From: Celeribacter persicus
Lineage (GTDB): Bacteria > Pseudomonadota > Alphaproteobacteria > Rhodobacterales > Rhodobacteraceae
Length of the DNA: 64,000 nt
Direction: 5' to 3'
Assembly (NCBI RefSeq): GCF_003050785.1
Contig: NZ_QAOH01000002.1
Span: 1 to 64,000 of the forward strand
Within the stretch, counting starts at the first letter, position 1. Each line of letters opens with the position of its first letter. The translations under genes and the position numbers were made by a program. Shown here piece by piece: positions 15,571-24,773 of the stretch. Below the pieces are notes generated by a model. That model was given only the letters and a program-made list of their open reading frames with translations, did not search any database and was not told the origin of the DNA.

Positions 15571-16746
15571 TTAGCGGATGTCCACCGTCTCGAACGCACC
15601 GTCAGTCACGGTGTAGTAGCGATAGGTGCCCGCCGCTTCGCCCGGTCCGATCAGTTCCACATTGGTCGCGCCGACATAGTCAATGTCCCCACCGGCGGCG
15701 AGAATTTCGAGCGCTTTGTCCAGCTCGCCCGGCAGGATCGGCTCACCCGGCGCGTTCGCAACGTCGAGCACGTTGGCCGCCACGGCTTCTTTCGTTGCTT
15801 CGCCACCTTTGGCCATGGCAAGCGCGATCAAAGCCGCCGCGTCATAGCTTTCGCGGGTGTAGGCAGAGGCGACATTGATGCCGGCGGCTTCGCCAAGCGC
15901 GTTGAACGCGTCGGTGCCTTCGCCCTCGGCCCATGGCACGATGCCCATGGAGCCCTCGACCACGTCGCCCAGATCGGCAATCAGGCTGTCACCATACATG
16001 CCGTCCCCCATCAGGTAGGTGTCGAACGCGCCGGTGTCGGCGGAAGCCTGAATGATGCCCTTGCCACCCTGATCGACGTAGCCCAGAACGACGAGTACGT
16101 CGCCACCGGCGGAAGCCAGCGCCGCGATCTCGGCGGAATAGTCGGCCTTGCCGTCTTCATGCGAGGCGTTGATGGTGATTTCACCGTCATAGGCGGCAGC
16201 GAACGCATCCGACAGGCCCTTGCCGTAGTCGGAGTTGGTGTAGGTCACGGCCACCGATGTGATGCCTTTTTCCTCAAGCACATCGGCGAGGATTTCGCCC
16301 TGACGCGCGTCCGACGGCGAGGTGCGGAAGAACAACCCGTTGTCTTCGACGGTCGAGAGACCCGGCGAGGTGGCCGAGGGCGAGATCATCACGACACCGT
16401 TCGGCACGGCGACGTTCGACAGGATCGCACCGGTCACCCCGGAGCAGTCCGCGCCCATGATCGCGACGACGCCATCGGCGGTGATCAGACGCTCGGCGGC
16501 GGCAGAGGCCGCGGCGGCGTCGATACAGGTGCTGTCCGCACGCATCGGCGTGATGGTGGAGCCACCGAGGAAAGCACCGGTGTCGGACACTTCCTTGAAC
16601 GCCAGCTCCGAACTGGCCGCCATGTCCGGGGTCAGCGATTCAATCGGGCCGGTGAAGCCGAGGATGATGCCGACCTTGACCTCTTCGGCGAAGGCCGCAC
16701 CGGTCAAAAGCGTGGCGGCGGTGGTCGCCAGAAGCAGCTTTTTCAT
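15571..16746 (-). CDS. livK: Branched-chain amino acid ABC transporter substrate-binding protein LivK
   Basis: The 391-residue periplasmic protein has a clear signal peptide (K-K-L-L-L-A-T-T-A-A, cleavage after A-F-A) and the two-lobed Peripla_BP_6 pattern, beginning V-K-V-G-I-I-L-G-F-T-G-P. It captures the substrate for LivHMGF and is the first gene of the operon. The ligand-contact region with S-A-T-S-P and the hinge motifs are in place. The substrate is assigned by family; Roseobacter genomes carry many paralogues with different amino acid or amide ligands. The promoter should lie in 16747-16900, where nothing definite is seen. Confidence 0.93.
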   Translation of the reverse strand: MKKLLLATTAATLLTGAAFAEEVKVGIILGFTGPIESLTPDMAASSELAFKEVSDTGAFLGGSTITPMRADSTCIDAAAASAAAERLITADGVVAIMGADCSGVTGAILSNVAVPNGVVMISPSATSPGLSTVEDNGLFFRTSPSDARQGEILADVLEEKGITSVAVTYTNSDYGKGLSDAFAAAYDGEITINASHEDGKADYSAEIAALASAGGDVLVVLGYVDQGGKGIIQASADTGAFDTYLMGDGMYGDSLIADLGDVVEGSMGIVPWAEGEGTDAFNALGEAAGINVASAYTRESYDAAALIALAMAKGGEATKEAVAANVLDVANAPGEPILPGELDKALEILAAGGDIDYVGATNVELIGPGEAAGTYRYYTVTDGAFETVDIR

Positions 16747-17038
16747 ATGAGAGTTCTCCCTGTTTGGATCTTGTCCTGCGGCCAGGGACTAGACGGGCTT
16801 TGACCGGATGGAAAGATATGCCGTTCCGTTCCTTGACCGGATCGTGCCCGGATTTGGGGCATTTGCTCAAAATCTGTGAGCCTTGCGGGATTTGGCGGCG
16901 GGACTTTCGTGTTTTGCGTGTGTTTCCCTGGCATGAATATGCCCCGACTCACGGTGTCAGAGGACGTGCAGGTGGGGCGGGATTGAACGCCTGCGTCTGC
17001 GCGCTAGCTCAGTTACTACAGATATGTAGAGGTGCCGC

Positions 17039-18124
17039 ATGATCCGTTTTCTGGTCAGTCTGATGATTTTTATCCTGCCGGTTCCGGCCATGACCGCCGA
17101 GCGCATGGCGGGAGGACGCGCGGTCGAGGTGACCCCGATCGTTACGGGGTTGGATGCGCCATGGGCGATCGGATTTCTGCCGGATGGCGGCGTGCTGATC
17201 ACAGAGGTGGACGGGCGGTTGCTTTTGCTTGAGGATGAGAAGGTGCGCGAGGTGCCGGGTGTGCCGAAGGTCTGGGACAGCGGGCAGGGCGGATTGCTCG
17301 ACGTCATGGTCCCGCGAGATTTCGCCACGAGTCGGGAGATTTTCCTGAGCTATTCCAAACCGATGACGGGCGGCGCGGGCACGGCGCTTGGGGTCGGGCG
17401 GCTGGTCGACGGGCGGCTTGAGGGCTTTCGCGACCTTTTTGTGATGGGAAACGGCAGCCGCAAGGGCCAGCATTTCGGTTCCCGCATCGTCGAAGCCCCG
17501 GACGGCACAATTTTCCTCACCGTCGGCGAACGCGGCGAGGGCGCGCTGGCGCAGGACCTCTCGCGCGCCAACGGATCGGTGATCCGCATCAACCGCGACG
17601 GCAGCATTCCCGCCGACAATCCCTTCCTTGACCAACCGGGCGCTTTGCATGCGATCTGGTCCTATGGCCATCGCAACCCGCAAGGCGCGGCGCTGGACGG
17701 GCAGGGGCGGCTTTGGATCAATGAACATGGGCCGCAGGGCGGCGACGAGATCAACCTTGTGAAAAAGGGCGCGAATTACGGCTGGCCGCTCACAACCTAT
17801 GGCGAGAATTACGGCGGGGGTCGCTTTGCGCCCACGACGCTGGACGGCACCGAGCCGCCCGCGCATCAATGGACACCGTCGATTGCGCCCTCGGGCTATA
17901 CGATCCACTCGGGAAAGTTGTTCCCGGAGTTGAAAGATGCGCACCTGATCGGCTCTCTGAAGTTCGATTACATCGCCGTCATGGCCCCCGATTTGAGCCG
18001 GGAAACCCGCTGGCAATGGCCCGAAACGGGGCGGGTGCGCGATGTGGTCGAGGCCCCGGATGGGGCGATCTGGTTCCTGTCGGTGATCGACGGGGCGGCT
18101 TATCGGGTGACGCCAGGCCCCTGA
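17039..18124 (+). CDS. PQQ-dependent aldose sugar dehydrogenase, exported
   Basis: The 361-residue protein has a signal peptide (I-R-F-L-V-S-L-M-I-F-I-L-P, cleavage near M-T-A-E) and the GSDH/YliI six-bladed propeller features: G-L-D-A-P-W-A-I-G-F-L-P-D-G, a H-F-G-S-R-I and a Y-G-H-R-N-P-Q-G-A motif, N-E-H-G-P-Q-G-G-D-E and Y-G-W-P-L. These match PQQ-binding soluble aldose dehydrogenases that oxidise sugars to lactones in the periplasm. No PQQ synthesis genes are in the window, so cofactor supply is unknown. It is a single gene transcribed divergently from livK. Confidence 0.85.
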   Translation: MIRFLVSLMIFILPVPAMTAERMAGGRAVEVTPIVTGLDAPWAIGFLPDGGVLITEVDGRLLLLEDEKVREVPGVPKVWDSGQGGLLDVMVPRDFATSREIFLSYSKPMTGGAGTALGVGRLVDGRLEGFRDLFVMGNGSRKGQHFGSRIVEAPDGTIFLTVGERGEGALAQDLSRANGSVIRINRDGSIPADNPFLDQPGALHAIWSYGHRNPQGAALDGQGRLWINEHGPQGGDEINLVKKGANYGWPLTTYGENYGGGRFAPTTLDGTEPPAHQWTPSIAPSGYTIHSGKLFPELKDAHLIGSLKFDYIAVMAPDLSRETRWQWPETGRVRDVVEAPDGAIWFLSVIDGAAYRVTPGP

Positions 18125-18302
18125 TCGCACAGGCAAACGCACAGGAAATGGGCTTTTGCGACGGATTTGCGCGCCGTTTTACGTCTGTTTTGGGTTTTCT
18201 CAGGCCCCCGCACTCTCTATAACGCCTCAGACCACCTGTGCGCGCTAACGCTAACAGCCGACAGGACGGGAGGAGAATATTAACCGTTTTGGAGTGAAGA
18301 CG

Positions 18303-19673
18303 ATGACGGATTGGGTGAAAACCGCATGGCGCAACAAACCGCGTGTGCAGATGCCCGACTATACGGACGAGGCCGCGCTGAATGCCGTTGAGGCACAGCT
18401 TGCCAAATATCCGCCGCTCGTCTTTGCGGGCGAGGCGCGCAAGCTCAAACGCGATCTGGCGAAAGCCTCGCGTGGCGAAGCCTTCCTGTTGCAAGGCGGC
18501 GATTGCGCCGAGAGCTTTGCCGAATTCGGCGCGGACCAGATCCGCGACACGTTCAAGGTCATGCTGCAAATGGCCATGGTGCTGACCTTCGGGGCGAAAG
18601 TGCCGGTGATCAAGGTCGGGCGCATGGCCGGTCAGTTCGCAAAACCGCGCTCGGCCCCGACCGAGACCATGGGTGGCGTGGAACTGCCCAGCTACCGCGG
18701 TGACATCATCAACGGCTTCGATTTCACCGCCGATGCGCGCATCCCCGATCCGAACCGCATGTTGCAGGCTTACACCCAGGCCGCCGCGTCGCTGAACCTG
18801 CTGCGCGCTTTCTCGAAAGGTGGCTTTGCCGACATCCACCGGGTTCATGCCTGGACGCTCGGTTTCACCGAATCCGACGAGGCGGAGAAATACCGCGACA
18901 TGGCGAACCGCATTCAGGATGCGCTCGATTTCATGAAGGCGGCGGGGATGACCTCCGAGAACAATCACGAACTGGCGACGGTGGATTTCTACACTTCGCA
19001 CGAGGCACTTTTGCTGGAATACGAAGAGGCGCTCTGTCGCGTCGACAGCACCACCGGCGCAACGATTGCGGGGTCTGGGCACATGATCTGGATCGGCGAC
19101 CGCACCCGTCAGCCGGACGGCGCGCATGTGGAATTCTGCCGCGGCGTGCAGAACCCGATCGGTCTGAAATGCGGTCCCTCGACCACCGCCGAGGACCTCA
19201 AGGTGCTGATGGAGAAACTGAACCCGGAGAACGAGGCCGGTCGTCTGACGCTGATCGCGCGGTTCGGGGCGGGCAAGGTGGCCGATCATCTGCCGCGCCT
19301 CATTGAGACGGTGACATCCGAGGGCGCGAATGTGGTCTGGTCCTGCGACCCTATGCATGGCAACACGATCAAATCGGACAGCGGTTACAAAACCCGGCCG
19401 TTTGAGCAGGTACTTTCCGAGGTGCAGGAATTCTTCGCCGTGCACCGCGATCAGGGCACCATTCCGGGCGGCGTGCATTTCGAAATGACCGGTCAGGATG
19501 TGACCGAATGCACCGGGGGCCTGCGCGCCGTGTCGGACGAGAACCTCGCCGACCGCTACCACACCGCCTGCGATCCGCGTCTCAATGCTTCGCAATCGCT
19601 GGAACTGGCTTTCCTCGTGGCTGAGGAACTGCAAAAAGGCCAGACGCCGGAGCATATTGCCGCGTCTGCGTAA
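18303..19673 (+). CDS. Class II 3-deoxy-7-phosphoheptulonate (DAHP) synthase
   Basis: The 456-residue enzyme catalyses the first step of the shikimate pathway, joining phosphoenolpyruvate and erythrose 4-phosphate. Class II (plant/Mycobacterium AroG type) is shown by [10 protein letters not shown], the [17 protein letters not shown] segment, W-I-G-D-R-T-R, K-C-G-P-S and D-P-M-H-G-N-T. The length is normal for the class. The ATG at 18303 follows GGAG by 8 bases; an in-frame GTG at 18294 is less likely. Regulation by aromatic amino acids cannot be judged from the sequence. Confidence 0.95.
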   Translation: MTDWVKTAWRNKPRVQMPDYTDEAALNAVEAQLAKYPPLVFAGEARKLKRDLAKASRGEAFLLQGGDCAESFAEFGADQIRDTFKVMLQMAMVLTFGAKVPVIKVGRMAGQFAKPRSAPTETMGGVELPSYRGDIINGFDFTADARIPDPNRMLQAYTQAAASLNLLRAFSKGGFADIHRVHAWTLGFTESDEAEKYRDMANRIQDALDFMKAAGMTSENNHELATVDFYTSHEALLLEYEEALCRVDSTTGATIAGSGHMIWIGDRTRQPDGAHVEFCRGVQNPIGLKCGPSTTAEDLKVLMEKLNPENEAGRLTLIARFGAGKVADHLPRLIETVTSEGANVVWSCDPMHGNTIKSDSGYKTRPFEQVLSEVQEFFAVHRDQGTIPGGVHFEMTGQDVTECTGGLRAVSDENLADRYHTACDPRLNASQSLELAFLVAEELQKGQTPEHIAASA

Positions 19674-19700
19674 ACGCTTTGCGATCTCAAGATGTTGAAA

Positions 19701-19723
19701 GCCGGGCCTCGTGCCCGGCTTTT
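19701..19723 (+). terminator. Terminator of the DAHP synthase gene
   Basis: GCCGGGC (19701-19707) and GCCCGGC (19713-19719) form a perfect 7-pair stem with a 5-base loop followed by TTTT. It starts 27 bases after the stop. Confidence 0.9.
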
Positions 19724-19724
19724 G

Positions 19725-20129
19725 TCATTCTCCCCGGTGGAAGATGAAGCAATTCCCGGCTTTCTCATAGCCCGCCGCCTCGTAAAAGCTCATCGCGCCG
19801 GGTGCGGAGAGCAGCAAGTGAGTCCTGACCTCCGGCACAGCCTTGACGGTTTCTCGCAGCAGAGCCTTGCCGATGCCACGACCCTGATAGCGCCGATCCA
19901 CCGCCAGATCGGAGCAGTAAAGACAATAGGCGAAATCGGTGACGGACCGCGCCACCCCCACCAGATGCCCCACCGCATCGCGGGCCGTGACGATCAGATC
20001 GGAGCCCGCCAGCATCTTGGCGATCCGCTGCGGCTGGTCGACGGGGCGGCGTTCGGCCAGCGTCGAAGCGGCGAGCAGGGCGAGGAATTCATTGGCGGAA
20101 AGGTCCGGCTCGATGGCGTAGGTGATCAT
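19725..20129 (-). CDS. GNAT-family N-acetyltransferase
   Basis: This 134-residue single-domain protein has the acetyl-CoA binding motif V-D-R-R-Y-Q-G-R-G-I-G-K-A-L-L in its second half and the late-strand F-Y-E-A-A-G-Y-E-K motif common to the fold. It transfers an acetyl group to an amine substrate that cannot be predicted. It is convergent with the DAHP synthase gene and appears monocistronic; the shared terminator lies between them. Confidence 0.88.
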   Translation of the reverse strand: MITYAIEPDLSANEFLALLAASTLAERRPVDQPQRIAKMLAGSDLIVTARDAVGHLVGVARSVTDFAYCLYCSDLAVDRRYQGRGIGKALLRETVKAVPEVRTHLLLSAPGAMSFYEAAGYEKAGNCFIFHRGE

Positions 20130-20190
20130 GTGAGACTCCCGTTTCCATACATAAGGAGCACGGGCGTGCGGAATTGCAAAGTGAAAAGGA

Positions 20191-20922
20191 TCAGTCGTCG
20201 CTTTTCACCAGACGCAGCAGCGGTTTGCCATGCGGGCGCAGCAGTTCCTGTTTCGGAATGGATGTGGTCCGTGGTGTCTCGGTGTTGGCATCCTCATAGG
20301 CGCGCTTGGCCTCGGCAAAACCGGCGGGGACCGGGGTGCCTTTCCCGGTGGTGTCAAAGCTCTGCTCGGTCGGGTTGCCCAGAAGCGGGCGGGACTGGAC
20401 CTCGGCCATCTCGAAACGGCGTGGCTGACGCCCGATTTCACCTTTCGACTGGAGACAGCCGAGGATGCGGTTCACATCGCCCAGATCGGATTTCAGCGGG
20501 CAGAGCAGCAATTGCGCCTCCATCTCGCCACGCCCGATGCCGCGTTCGGCCTTGAGCGTGATCGTGGTGATCTGCGGGGTTTCGAAAACGGCCTCCAACA
20601 CTTCCGACAGTTTCGCGCGGCTTTCCGGTACGAACATCGCGGTCAGTGGCATACCACGCACCTCCATGCCCATGAGATCGCTCAGATGCATGCCTGCAAG
20701 ACGGAACCTTGCCACGCCGGGAGCGATACGTTCGAGGATGAAGGCGTATTCCAGCGCCGATTGCATGCCGCGCGGGTCGACCTCGGAGCGCGCCGGGACC
20801 GGGCGACCATTGCGCAGGCCCTCCCAATAGGCCTCCACGGTTTTCAGCGCAGGAAAATGCGTCCCCCCACGACGGGGCATGAGGGATACGACATTTGAAC
20901 CGCTGACATATTCAATCTTCAT
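20191..20922 (-). CDS. PAS-domain protein of the roseobacter PAS_5-like type
   Basis: The 243-residue cytoplasmic protein has a PAS-like N-terminal half (about residues 20-165). It contains the F-P-A-L-K-T-V-E-A-Y-W motif and the R-S-E-V-D-P-R-G-M stretch that mark a PAS family widespread in Rhodobacterales. The C-terminal 75 residues are low in predicted structure, and no output domain is visible. It may sense a small molecule and act through a partner. Its ribosome site is AGGTGACG just before ATG, and its 5' leader contains a 15-base direct repeat (20934-20966). Confidence 0.7.
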   Translation of the reverse strand: MKIEYVSGSNVVSLMPRRGGTHFPALKTVEAYWEGLRNGRPVPARSEVDPRGMQSALEYAFILERIAPGVARFRLAGMHLSDLMGMEVRGMPLTAMFVPESRAKLSEVLEAVFETPQITTITLKAERGIGRGEMEAQLLLCPLKSDLGDVNRILGCLQSKGEIGRQPRRFEMAEVQSRPLLGNPTEQSFDTTGKGTPVPAGFAEAKRAYEDANTETPRTTSIPKQELLRPHGKPLLRLVKSDD

Positions 20923-21549
20923 CTCGTCACCTGTACTTTTACTTTTGCCACTACTTTTACTTTTGCTGCCGGGCCAAGAGGCTGTCCCCTCTGGCTGTGC
21001 GTTTTGAGGCGGGCGGCCCTTCTCTATGCTGGCCCGGTGCTTCCCGGTCGATCCCGCTGGTTCGTTTCTTCGGTCCGAGACCGGTTTTGGCCTGACCGCT
21101 GTGTTGACCTGAATATGCCACGAACTTGCCCGATTTGGTGGAAAAACCTAACCAGTGGTTAACATGCGGAGAATTATTCGTTGAAATGGTAATGAATTTC
21201 TTAAGGTTTCGTTCGGCATTATGCCCGCGTTAATGATGTAGATTGATTGAAAACAATAGGTTGGATAAATCCTCTTATCTTGCGTTAACAGATTTTGTGA
21301 TCTGGAAATCTCTCCGCACAAAAGGATAAAATTTTAAATGTCGGGCCGCCTTGTCCTGAACTCTGATGGAGCGGATCTAAACCCGCGCCGCAAGTGAGTC
21401 CTTTTCCGAAAATTCCACCACATTCCGGTCACATTTTGCCCCGGCATGTTCCTCCCTCTCAGTCAGCCCCGCGCGGCGCTGTGCGCTTTTCAAGCCAGAA
21501 ACAGACTGCTAAGGACAAGGCCAAGACCGCCTCAGGGGAGATTTTGCAC
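20923..21549. other. 627-base region between the divergent PAS and gmk genes
   Basis: It contains the direct repeat upstream of the PAS gene and an AT-rich section at about 21130-21350 with several T- and A-tracts that may hold promoters for both neighbours. An open frame precedes gmk in frame from 21394, but it is proline- and serine-rich without family resemblance. I see no gene here. The usual gmk neighbour yicC is absent. Confidence 0.5.
20934..20966 (-). repeat. Two 15-base direct repeats in the 5' leader of the PAS gene
   Basis: TACTTTTACTTTTGC occurs at 20934-20948 and 20952-20966, an 18-base period. On the coding strand this gives two GCAAAAGTAAAAGTA units 12-44 bases before the start codon. 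It could be a binding site for a regulator or small RNA, or a simple slippage product. Confidence 0.75.
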
Positions 21550-22209
21550 ATGACCATGGACCGGACAGCGGATCGGCGCGGCCTTCTCATCATCCTTTCC
21601 TCGCCTTCGGGGGCGGGCAAGTCGACGCTGGCGCGCAAGCTGATGCAATGGGACGAGAGCCTGAGCTTTTCCGTCTCCGCCACCACCCGCGCGCCGCGCG
21701 CAGGCGAGGAGGATGGCGTACATTACCATTTTGTCGATGTGCCGACATTCAAACATATGGTGGACGAAGGCGAGATGCTCGAACACGCCAATGTCTTCGG
21801 CAATTTCTACGGCTCACCCGCCGGTCCGGTGCGCAAGGCGATCGAGGCGGGGCGCGATGTGCTTTTCGATGTGGACTGGCAGGGGGCGCAGCAAATCTCG
21901 AACTCGGTGCTGCGCGATCACGTCCTGTCGATTTTCATTCTGCCGCCCTCGATCACCGAGCTGCGCCGCCGACTTGAAAGCCGGGGTGTCGATGCGCCGG
22001 AGGTGATTGCCAAACGGATGGAGCAGAGCTGGGACGAGATCAGCCATTGGGACGGCTATCACTATGTGCTGGTGAACGACGATCTGGACGTGACTTTCGA
22101 GCGGTTGAAGACCATCGTATCGGCGGAGCGCCTGAAACGCGCGCAGCAACCGGGGCTGATGGACTTCGTGCGCGGGCTGAGGGCGGAATTCGAGGAGGTC
22201 GAGGGATGA
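21550..22209 (+). CDS. gmk: Guanylate kinase
   Basis: The 219-residue enzyme phosphorylates GMP to GDP with ATP. It has the P-loop [10 protein letters not shown] near residue 17, the GMP-binding S-A-T-T-R-A-P-R segment and [12 protein letters not shown] 21550 lies 9 bases after GGGGAG and directly precedes the conserved domain. It overlaps the carbonic anhydrase-like gene by 4 bases (ATGA), so the pair is coupled. Confidence 0.96.
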   Translation: MTMDRTADRRGLLIILSSPSGAGKSTLARKLMQWDESLSFSVSATTRAPRAGEEDGVHYHFVDVPTFKHMVDEGEMLEHANVFGNFYGSPAGPVRKAIEAGRDVLFDVDWQGAQQISNSVLRDHVLSIFILPPSITELRRRLESRGVDAPEVIAKRMEQSWDEISHWDGYHYVLVNDDLDVTFERLKTIVSAERLKRAQQPGLMDFVRGLRAEFEEVEG

Positions 22210-22736
22210 CACTTTACACGCTGGACAATCACGCACCGGTTCTGCCGGAGAATGGCGATTACTGGGTGGCCCCCGACGCCAATGTCATCGGCAAGGTGGT
22301 TCTGGAAGAGGGCGTGAGCATCTGGTTCGGCGCGACTTTGCGCGGAGACAATGAGGTGATCCTCGTCGGCGAGGGCACGAATATTCAGGAAAACACCGTC
22401 TGTCATACCGATATGGGATTCCCTCTGACCATCGGCGCGGACTGCACCATCGGGCATAAGGCGATTCTGCACGGCTGCACCATCGGCGAGAATTCCCTGA
22501 TCGGCATGGGGGCGACGGTGCTTAATGGCGCGAAGATCGGCAAGAACTGTCTGATCGGGGCCTGCGCCCTGATCACTGAGGGCAAGGAAATCCCCGACGG
22601 CTCACTGGTGATGGGCAGTCCGGGCAAGGTGGTGCGGCCACTGACGGAGGCGGAGATCGCCCGGCTGAAAGGCTCGGCCCTGCATTACCAGCAGAACGCG
22701 CAGCGCTATCGCGACGGATTGCAGAAGATCACATGA
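22206..22736 (+). CDS. Gamma-carbonic anhydrase family protein (left-handed beta-helix hexapeptide)
   Basis: This 176-residue protein consists of hexapeptide repeats (I-G-K-V-V-L-E..., [10 protein letters not shown]) that form a left-handed beta helix and trimerise. The metal-ligand histidines expected of the family are seen in V-C-H-T-D, I-G-H-K-A and L-H-G-C. Relatives are YrdA/CaiE-like; many bind zinc or iron but have no proven carbonic anhydrase activity. It is coupled to gmk and followed by a terminator. Confidence 0.88.
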   Translation: MTLYTLDNHAPVLPENGDYWVAPDANVIGKVVLEEGVSIWFGATLRGDNEVILVGEGTNIQENTVCHTDMGFPLTIGADCTIGHKAILHGCTIGENSLIGMGATVLNGAKIGKNCLIGACALITEGKEIPDGSLVMGSPGKVVRPLTEAEIARLKGSALHYQQNAQRYRDGLQKIT

Positions 22737-22741
22737 GAAGA

Positions 22742-22762
22742 GGGGCCACAGGGCCCCTTTTT
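22742..22762 (+). terminator. Terminator of the gmk operon
   Basis: GGGGCC (22742-22747) pairs with GGCCCC (22752-22757), with a T5 run behind. It starts 6 bases after the stop codon of the hexapeptide protein. Confidence 0.85.
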
Positions 22763-22791
22763 CGTCATGGTATCTTTCGTCGCGGCGTTGT

Positions 22792-23223
22792 TCAGTGCAG
22801 CGAAGCCAGAACCCGCACGGGTTCAGGCTGCAACATGTCGAAATCCAGTTCCGGATAAAAGCTGCGCAATTCGTTGCGGATGATCTCCGGGCGGGGCAGG
22901 CCGCGCGCGACGACGCGATAGGCGCCCTTGTAACGCGCGGCACTCAGGAATTCCGCAAGATCGAGACAGTCGAACTGACTTGAGATGGCCGGAGAAATCA
23001 CACTGTCGGGACAAATGCTGTGCAGAATTTCCGGGGTGAGATCGCCGAATTCGATGAAAAACACGCCAGTGCGTTCGGGAAAGTGCTTTTTCAGTGTCTG
23101 CATGCGCTGAGGTTCCCCGACCATCAGGATCATGCCGCCCGCATCCGGCTGTGTGCCGTGCCGGCTCGCAACGAACTCTCCGAAAGCGGTTTGTCTTACG
23201 GTTCCCATCGGCTGGGTCCCCAT
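22792..23223 (-). CDS. Conserved hypothetical protein, 143 residues
   Basis: I do not recognise this protein. It is soluble by sequence, has no signal peptide or membrane segment, and shows alternating hydrophobic strands and helices (G-G-M-I-L-M-V-G-E-P-Q-R; G-V-F-F-I-E-F-G-D-L-T-P; Y-R-V-V-A-R-G-L-P-R-P) suggestive of a Rossmann- or receiver-like fold. It is convergent with gmk and divergent from phoR. The start at 23223 is the first in-frame ATG. Confidence 0.75.
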   Translation of the reverse strand: MGTQPMGTVRQTAFGEFVASRHGTQPDAGGMILMVGEPQRMQTLKKHFPERTGVFFIEFGDLTPEILHSICPDSVISPAISSQFDCLDLAEFLSAARYKGAYRVVARGLPRPEIIRNELRSFYPELDFDMLQPEPVRVLASLH

Positions 23224-23371
23224 CTATTTCTGCCTCTTTGCATCTGAGGAAACGGGCAAAGTATCGAAAATGCAACAATATTTTTGCTTAATACGCAAAA
23301 ATTCGCAAATTGAAAAAATGATGACACTGTTTCGGGCAGAGGCAGGTGGAACTGGGCCAGGATGACAAAAG

Positions 23372-23389
23372 CTGTCATGAAAGGGTTAC
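23372..23389 (+). promoter_or_regulatory. phoR: Candidate Pho box upstream of phoR
   Basis: CTGTCAT-GAAA-GGGTTAC matches the pstS Pho box at 24664 in its first half and at 5 of 7 bases in its second half, with the usual 11-base period. It lies 38 bases before the phoR start, which suggests autoregulation by PhoB. Confidence 0.55.
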
Positions 23390-23426
23390 ATTTGCCTTAT
23401 ACGCAGGCCTGCAATCAGGATCTCCC

Positions 23427-24494
23427 ATGCAATACAGCTTCAAATCCTCTTCCCGTGACAGCGAAATGGTCAGCGCCATGGCCGATGCCATGCCCTTGCC
23501 TGTGGTGGTGATCGGGCGGGATGAGCGGGTGATGGCGGCCAATGCCCCGGCGCGCGCGCTGTTCAACGAACAGATGGTCGGGCGGCATTACATCACCGTG
23601 CTGCGTCAGCCGATGCTGCTCGATGCAATCGAGAACGTGCTGCGCCTGTCGCAACCGGCCGAGGCGGTCTACCGGATCACCGAAAGCCAGCGTGAACTGG
23701 TGTATGACGTGGTATTACGCCCGGTGATCGTGGGAGATTTTGCCTGTGTCACGGTTGCCTTCGAGGACAAGACAGAGGTCTATGAGGCAGGGCAGATGCG
23801 ACGTGATTTCGTCGCCAATGTCAGTCACGAACTGCGTACGCCGCTGACCGCTGTTTTGGGCTTCATCGAAACGCTGCTGGGGCCTGCCGCCGAAGACTCG
23901 GCGGCACGGGAGCGCTTTCTCGGCATCATGGATCGCGAGGCCAAACGGATGAACCGCATCGTCGGCGATCTTCTCTCTCTCAGCCGCGTGGAGGCGGAGC
24001 GGCGGGTGCGCCCGACCGATCAGGTCGATGTCTCGGCGATCCTGCGCTCCGTGGCGCTCAATCTGCAACCGCTTGCCGAAGCGCAGGATGTGACGCTGAT
24101 CATTGAGGGTGTCGAGGGCCGCGAAGAGGTGCCCGGAGATCACGACCAGCTCATTCAGGTTTTCACCAACCTGATCGAGAATGCGATCAAATATGGCGGG
24201 CGTGGCAAGGAGGTGCGGGTCTGTCTGACTTCGCATACCGAAGAGCCGACGATACGCTCACAGGCCGTCCGGGTGGACGTGTCCGACCAGGGCGAGGGAA
24301 TCCCAGCTCAGCATATTCCGCGCCTCACCGAGCGCTTCTACCGCGTCGATTCACATCGCTCGCGCGAGATGGGCGGCACCGGCCTTGGACTTGCCATCGT
24401 GAAGCATATCCTGAATCGCCACCGCGGACGTCTGCGGATCGAAAGTCACGCGGGGCAGGGCAGCTGTTTTTCCGTCATCCTGCCTTATGAATGA
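23427..24494 (+). CDS. phoR: Phosphate regulon sensor histidine kinase PhoR
   Basis: The 355-residue kinase has a PAS-like domain (about residues 17-110), the phosphoacceptor segment V-S-H-E-L-R-T-P-L-T with His134, and a HATPase domain with N-x-x-x-N-A-I-K-Y-G-G, D-Q-G-E-G-I-P and G-G-T-G-L-G-L-A. It phosphorylates PhoB when phosphate is low. No transmembrane segment is present, unlike E. coli PhoR, so it presumably senses through PstSCAB-PhoU. ATG 23427 is preceded by CAGGA; upstream in-frame sequence to 23346 contains the Pho box and is therefore not coding. Confidence 0.93.
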   Translation: MQYSFKSSSRDSEMVSAMADAMPLPVVVIGRDERVMAANAPARALFNEQMVGRHYITVLRQPMLLDAIENVLRLSQPAEAVYRITESQRELVYDVVLRPVIVGDFACVTVAFEDKTEVYEAGQMRRDFVANVSHELRTPLTAVLGFIETLLGPAAEDSAARERFLGIMDREAKRMNRIVGDLLSLSRVEAERRVRPTDQVDVSAILRSVALNLQPLAEAQDVTLIIEGVEGREEVPGDHDQLIQVFTNLIENAIKYGGRGKEVRVCLTSHTEEPTIRSQAVRVDVSDQGEGIPAQHIPRLTERFYRVDSHRSREMGGTGLGLAIVKHILNRHRGRLRIESHAGQGSCFSVILPYE

Positions 24495-24560
24495 TGTGTC
24501 ATAAATGCTGCCCGAGAACGAGTTCTGACGGTTTTTTCGCCGGACACGTTGGTTAATTTT

Positions 24561-24578
24561 CTGTCACAGAGCTTAACC
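24561..24578 (+). promoter_or_regulatory. Weak second Pho-box-like site upstream of pstS
   Basis: CTGTCAC-AGAG-CTTAACC keeps the first half-site and the 11-base period, but the second half is poor. It lies 86 bases upstream of the better site at 24664. Confidence 0.3.
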
Positions 24579-24663
24579 GAATGTCATGAAAGGTGGCGAA
24601 AACCCCCTGATTTTCTCCATTTTTCTCGACTAATTCAGAAGATGTCGAGGAAATTCACACGAT

Positions 24664-24681
24664 CTGTCATTAAACTGTTAC
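24664..24681 (+). promoter_or_regulatory. pstS: Pho box upstream of pstS
   Basis: CTGTCAT (24664-24670), TAAA and CTGTTAC (24675-24681) form two direct half-sites 11 bases apart, close to the PhoB consensus. It is 92 bases before the pstS start codon, where a PhoB activation site is expected. Confidence 0.85.
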
Positions 24682-24773
24682 ATTAGTTTCACAAAAGCAT
24701 TGCACGCCGACCCTAAACCGCCCCACGAGAGAGCAATACCGCTCTCGGACATAGAGCAAATCAGGAGCATACG

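Noticed and set aside
16747-17038. Possible tRNA or regulatory RNA between livK and the sugar dehydrogenase gene
   Set aside because: No cloverleaf, T-loop consensus or strong hairpin with T-tract was found.
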